Source: G963556115 sp963675945 (lineage in GTDB: Bacteria; Planctomycetota; SZUA-567). From it: 64,000 nt of DNA. The number at the start of each line of letters is the position of its first letter. Position 1 is the first letter of the stretch. The stretch covers positions 3,782,001-3,846,000 of the forward strand of contig OY780932.1 of NCBI GenBank assembly GCA_963675945.1, written 5' to 3'. The notes below the pieces were generated by a model, which did no database searches, had not been told where the DNA came from, and saw only the letters and a program-made list of their open reading frames with translations. Both the position numbers and the translations under genes were made by a program. Below are positions 62,225 through 64,000 of this stretch, piece after piece.

Positions 62225-62629
62225 TCACGCCGAATAGGGGTATCCAAGCTCCGTAGCTACATCGGCGGTAACCCGTATCATCAATTCAATATCCTCGACA
62301 TTCAAGCCTTTGGCCGAGAAAGCATCGGCGAGCGGACAGAGATTCTGCAAACGCTCAAGCTTCTGCAGATCCTGAGTTAGTTCGGCAGGAAAAGGCTTGA
62401 TACGCTCATACGAATTTATCAGATCGGTAAAGGTATGATTATCTGCAATATCCCCATTACCCATAAGGTAAGCCATAAAATACTTCTCAATTGTTATCCC
62501 GAGAAGATTATAACAGATATCGGCATTGAATATCTCAGGCCGACGCCGCCAGCCATTTACCGCGGTCTTATGATACTTCTTCGCTTCACCCAGAAATTCC
62601 GCCGCACTGCAATCATCTTCTACATACAT
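62225..62629 (-). CDS. HEPN-like domain protein
   Basis: Small all-helical protein of 134 aa. The ATG at 62629 is preferred because AAGGAG lies 6 nt upstream of it. It resembles HEPN proteins: ADICYNLLGITIEKYFMAYLM with a conserved Glu-Lys, then DNHTFTDLINSYERI, and a C-terminal helix. The RNase-type Rx4-6H motif is not obvious. HEPN proteins may be toxin components or nucleotide-metabolism accessories, but no partner gene (MNT or antitoxin) is adjacent. It is a single gene between the aae operon and the modA leader region. Confidence 0.6.
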   Translation of the reverse strand: MYVEDDCSAAEFLGEAKKYHKTAVNGWRRRPEIFNADICYNLLGITIEKYFMAYLMGNGDIADNHTFTDLINSYERIKPFPAELTQDLQKLERLQNLCPLADAFSAKGLNVEDIELMIRVTADVATELGYPYSA

Positions 62630-62859
62630 AAATAACTCCTTTAACATTATAATGTTTCTAGTTCAAATCACCTCAAATTTATATTATACAAATAATGTAC
62701 CATACACAGCCGTAATCTTTCCTTTTTACGCTAATCCAACATTATACACTCCCAGCACATCCATATTTATCAGTGTTTATCCTACCTTAACCCACTCAAA
62801 ACCGAGTCTACAATATATTCTACAAACAGCATATTATATACTCACCAAATTACATTTAC

Positions 62860-62902
62860 GACAAATTTGTCATTTCCTACCGCCATATCAGACAAAATTG
62901 TC
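62860..62902. promoter_or_regulatory. Pair of GACAA-N2-TTGTC palindromes upstream of modA
   Basis: GACAAATTTGTC at 62860-62871 (perfect palindrome) and GACAAAATTGTC at 62891-62902 (arms perfect). Starts are 31 bp apart, about three helical turns, and both are followed by AT. Their core resembles the boxes at 58406-58433 upstream of nifH. Confidence 0.5.
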
Positions 62903-63263
62903 ATGTTCTTACCGGATATAATAAAATTGATAAGAGCCAATGTTAAAAAAACTACCCTTGCTGTTACACGCTTAAAAATACCATTCCCCATTCCAGCGAC
63001 TACTCGACAACCCGGGCGCTTTTACGCAACACCCCAGCATCTCCAACTTCGCTCAAAGCCGAAATACCCCTTACTATTCAACTTTACGTAATTTATTTAA
63101 CACTTCAACTTAAGTATATATGCCACTTATCACCCTCTCCTCAGACAATATAATGCATACTACTTAACTTATGACTATCACTCACTCCAGATATAATCCC
63201 TAGCCTTATTCAGTCATATAATTGTCTAACCCCAAACCTTATCCGGATATTCTCCGCTTAAAC

Positions 63264-63279
63264 TGGCACGACAATTGTA
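63264..63279 (+). promoter_or_regulatory. Sigma-54-like promoter upstream of modA
   Basis: TGGCAC, 5 bp, TTGTA: GG and GT separated by 10 bp, so the -12 GC is GT. It lies 75-90 bp upstream of the modA start. Weaker than the nifH site, but orientation and neighbourhood fit. Confidence 0.5.
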
Positions 63280-63294
63280 ATAAGGAGAAATGTT

Positions 63295-63327
63295 ATGATT
63301 ACAAAAAATTTTAAGACAATTTCGTAA
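63295..63327 (+). CDS. Possible 10-residue leader peptide upstream of modA
   Basis: ATG start with AAGGAG 7 nt upstream; encodes MITKNFKTIS then TAA, ending 27 bp before modA. The ribosome-binding site is as strong as that of modA itself. It may be a translated leader or chance. With a start site near 63291 predicted from the -24/-12, it might not be in the transcript, so confidence is low. Confidence 0.25.
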   Translation: MITKNFKTIS

Positions 63328-63354
63328 GAAATAATAACTGCAAAGGAGCCTATG

Positions 63355-64000
63355 ATGTTAGAATCAAACCGTATAAGTATTAAAACCCTCCTTCTGATCC
63401 TACTTCTTCTATTTGGTTCACTGCAACTTCTGGCCAATAGCGCAGAGCTCAATGTCTATGCTGCGGCCAGTACCACCGGGCCACTGATGGAGATAGCCCA
63501 AGCCTTCGAAAAAGAGACCGGCATCAAAATCAAAACCTCATTTGCATCTTCAGGTGTACTGGCGCGCCAGATTGAGCAGGGTGCCGAGGCCGACATCTAT
63601 ATCTCTGCCTCGAAAAAATGGGCGGATTACACCGAAGAAAAAGACCTTTTAATCCCTAGTACCCGCAAAAACTTCCTCACCAACACCCTGGTGTTTATTA
63701 CCCCTAAAGGCAGCCCTTCAGCAGTAAAAATAGTTTTCAGTCCGGACTTTGATCTACCCGCCGAATTAAAGAGCCGACTCTCCATCGGTAATCCTGAGTT
63801 TGTACCTGCAGGCAGATATGCCAAGGAAGCAATGTCGCATTTCAACTGGTGGGAGGGTTTCCAGGGCAACAAACGTCTGATTCTGAGCAAAGACGTCCGA
63901 GCCGCGCTCCGAGTTGTAGAGACCGGTGAAGCCGAACTCGGGGTGGTCTACGGTTCTGACGCCAAAACCTCGGATAAGGTCATCTTAGCCGCTACGTTCC
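63355..64000 (+). CDS. modA: Molybdate ABC transporter substrate-binding protein ModA (3' end outside window)
   Basis: Periplasmic molybdate/tungstate-binding protein, at least 215 residues visible. The ATG at 63355 has AAAGGAG 6 nt upstream; the ATG at 63352 is too close. A signal peptide (about 1-32, LLLILLLLFGSLQLLANSAE) is followed by the ModA pattern: NVYAAASTTGPLMEIAQAFEKETG (binding-loop serine), FASSGVLARQIEQGAEADIYISAS (second loop), NPEFVPAGRYAKEA and GEAELGVVYGSDA. The frame is open to the window end. It supplies molybdenum for the nitrogenase cofactor and probably begins a modABC operon. Confidence 0.95.
   Translation, partial: MLESNRISIKTLLLILLLLFGSLQLLANSAELNVYAAASTTGPLMEIAQAFEKETGIKIKTSFASSGVLARQIEQGAEADIYISASKKWADYTEEKDLLIPSTRKNFLTNTLVFITPKGSPSAVKIVFSPDFDLPAELKSRLSIGNPEFVPAGRYAKEAMSHFNWWEGFQGNKRLILSKDVRAALRVVETGEAELGVVYGSDAKTSDKVILAATF

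Larger units (their letters stand above)
62648..63294. other. Long intergenic region upstream of modA
   Basis: About 650 AT-rich bp without a convincing gene. It includes two GACAA-N2-TTGTC palindromes (62860-62871 and 62891-62902) and, near its end, a sigma-54-like -24/-12 element (63264-63279). The remainder shows no clear structure. Confidence 0.6.

Noticed and set aside
1..64000. tRNA, rRNA, CRISPR arrays, insertion sequences and prophage
   Set aside because: No cloverleaf-like sequence, spaced direct repeats, transposase or phage gene was seen by eye; a covariance-model scan could still find a small RNA.

Overview
This 64 kb window comes from a chromosome of a Gram-negative-type, probably anaerobic bacterium of moderate GC. 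Outer-membrane factors, a TolC-type lipoprotein, an outer-membrane barrel and lipobox proteins show two membranes. A coiled-coil Ser/Thr kinase with DWG in place of DFG and a C-terminal formylglycine-enzyme-like domain, an N-terminal MEERIVLDG signature followed by a DUF4347-type domain, and a group III (clostridial/methanogen-like) nif operon together suggest the PVC superphylum, perhaps Lentisphaerota or Kiritimatiellota. That placement is inference; no rRNA gene is present.

Layout. 1-1403 (+): end of an iron/cobamide-type ABC importer. 1432-2391 (-): BASS-family transporter. 2460-10849 (-): signalling and surface block with a Ser/Thr kinase, an FHA-GAF-HD-GYP protein and a secreted DUF4347 protein. 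11430-17565 (+): TolC-like lipoprotein, two HlyD-type adaptors and a membrane M50 protease/HlyD fusion, forming a putative envelope-spanning exporter divergent from the DUF4347 protein. 17798-20486 (+): MarR regulator with ablA and ablB, for the osmolyte N-epsilon-acetyl-beta-lysine. 20842-25449 (-): infB and nusA. 25704-31795 (-): a large unknown membrane protein, a YkgJ-type cysteine-cluster protein, a flavodoxin-type reductase, a GNAT enzyme and an EFR1-type flavodoxin-ferredoxin fusion. 32001-45143 (-): a nine-gene Pel-type exopolysaccharide operon. 45653-47075 (+): DUF4328 membrane protein and ogt. 47114-57955 (-): compact nif operon nifH-I1-I2-D-K-E-N-B-fdx-V. 58588-62135 (-): AaeAXB-like efflux operon. 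62225-62629 (-): HEPN-like protein. 63355-end (+): start of modA, molybdate uptake.

How the parts fit. The nif operon encodes Mo-nitrogenase, the FeMo-co scaffold proteins NifEN, the NifB core-cluster synthase, homocitrate synthase and the NifI1/NifI2 post-translational switch. A strong sigma-54 -24/-12 element precedes nifH, and a weaker look-alike precedes modA. Near-palindromic GACAA-N2-TTGTC boxes lie upstream of both, hinting at co-regulation. The Pel operon has PelB split into a TPR protein and a separate barrel, lacks an adjacent pelA, and carries two extra genes (a lone receiver and a HEAT-repeat protein). Its PelD-like protein keeps an RxxD c-di-GMP site, and the HD-GYP protein upstream could be a counteracting phosphodiesterase. 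The kinase N-terminus is rich in T-x-x-D motifs and the next gene encodes an FHA domain, which suggests a phospho-threonine link.

No rRNA, tRNA, CRISPR array, insertion sequence or phage gene was seen. Gene starts were moved to internal starts wherever a clear ribosome-binding site argues for it.
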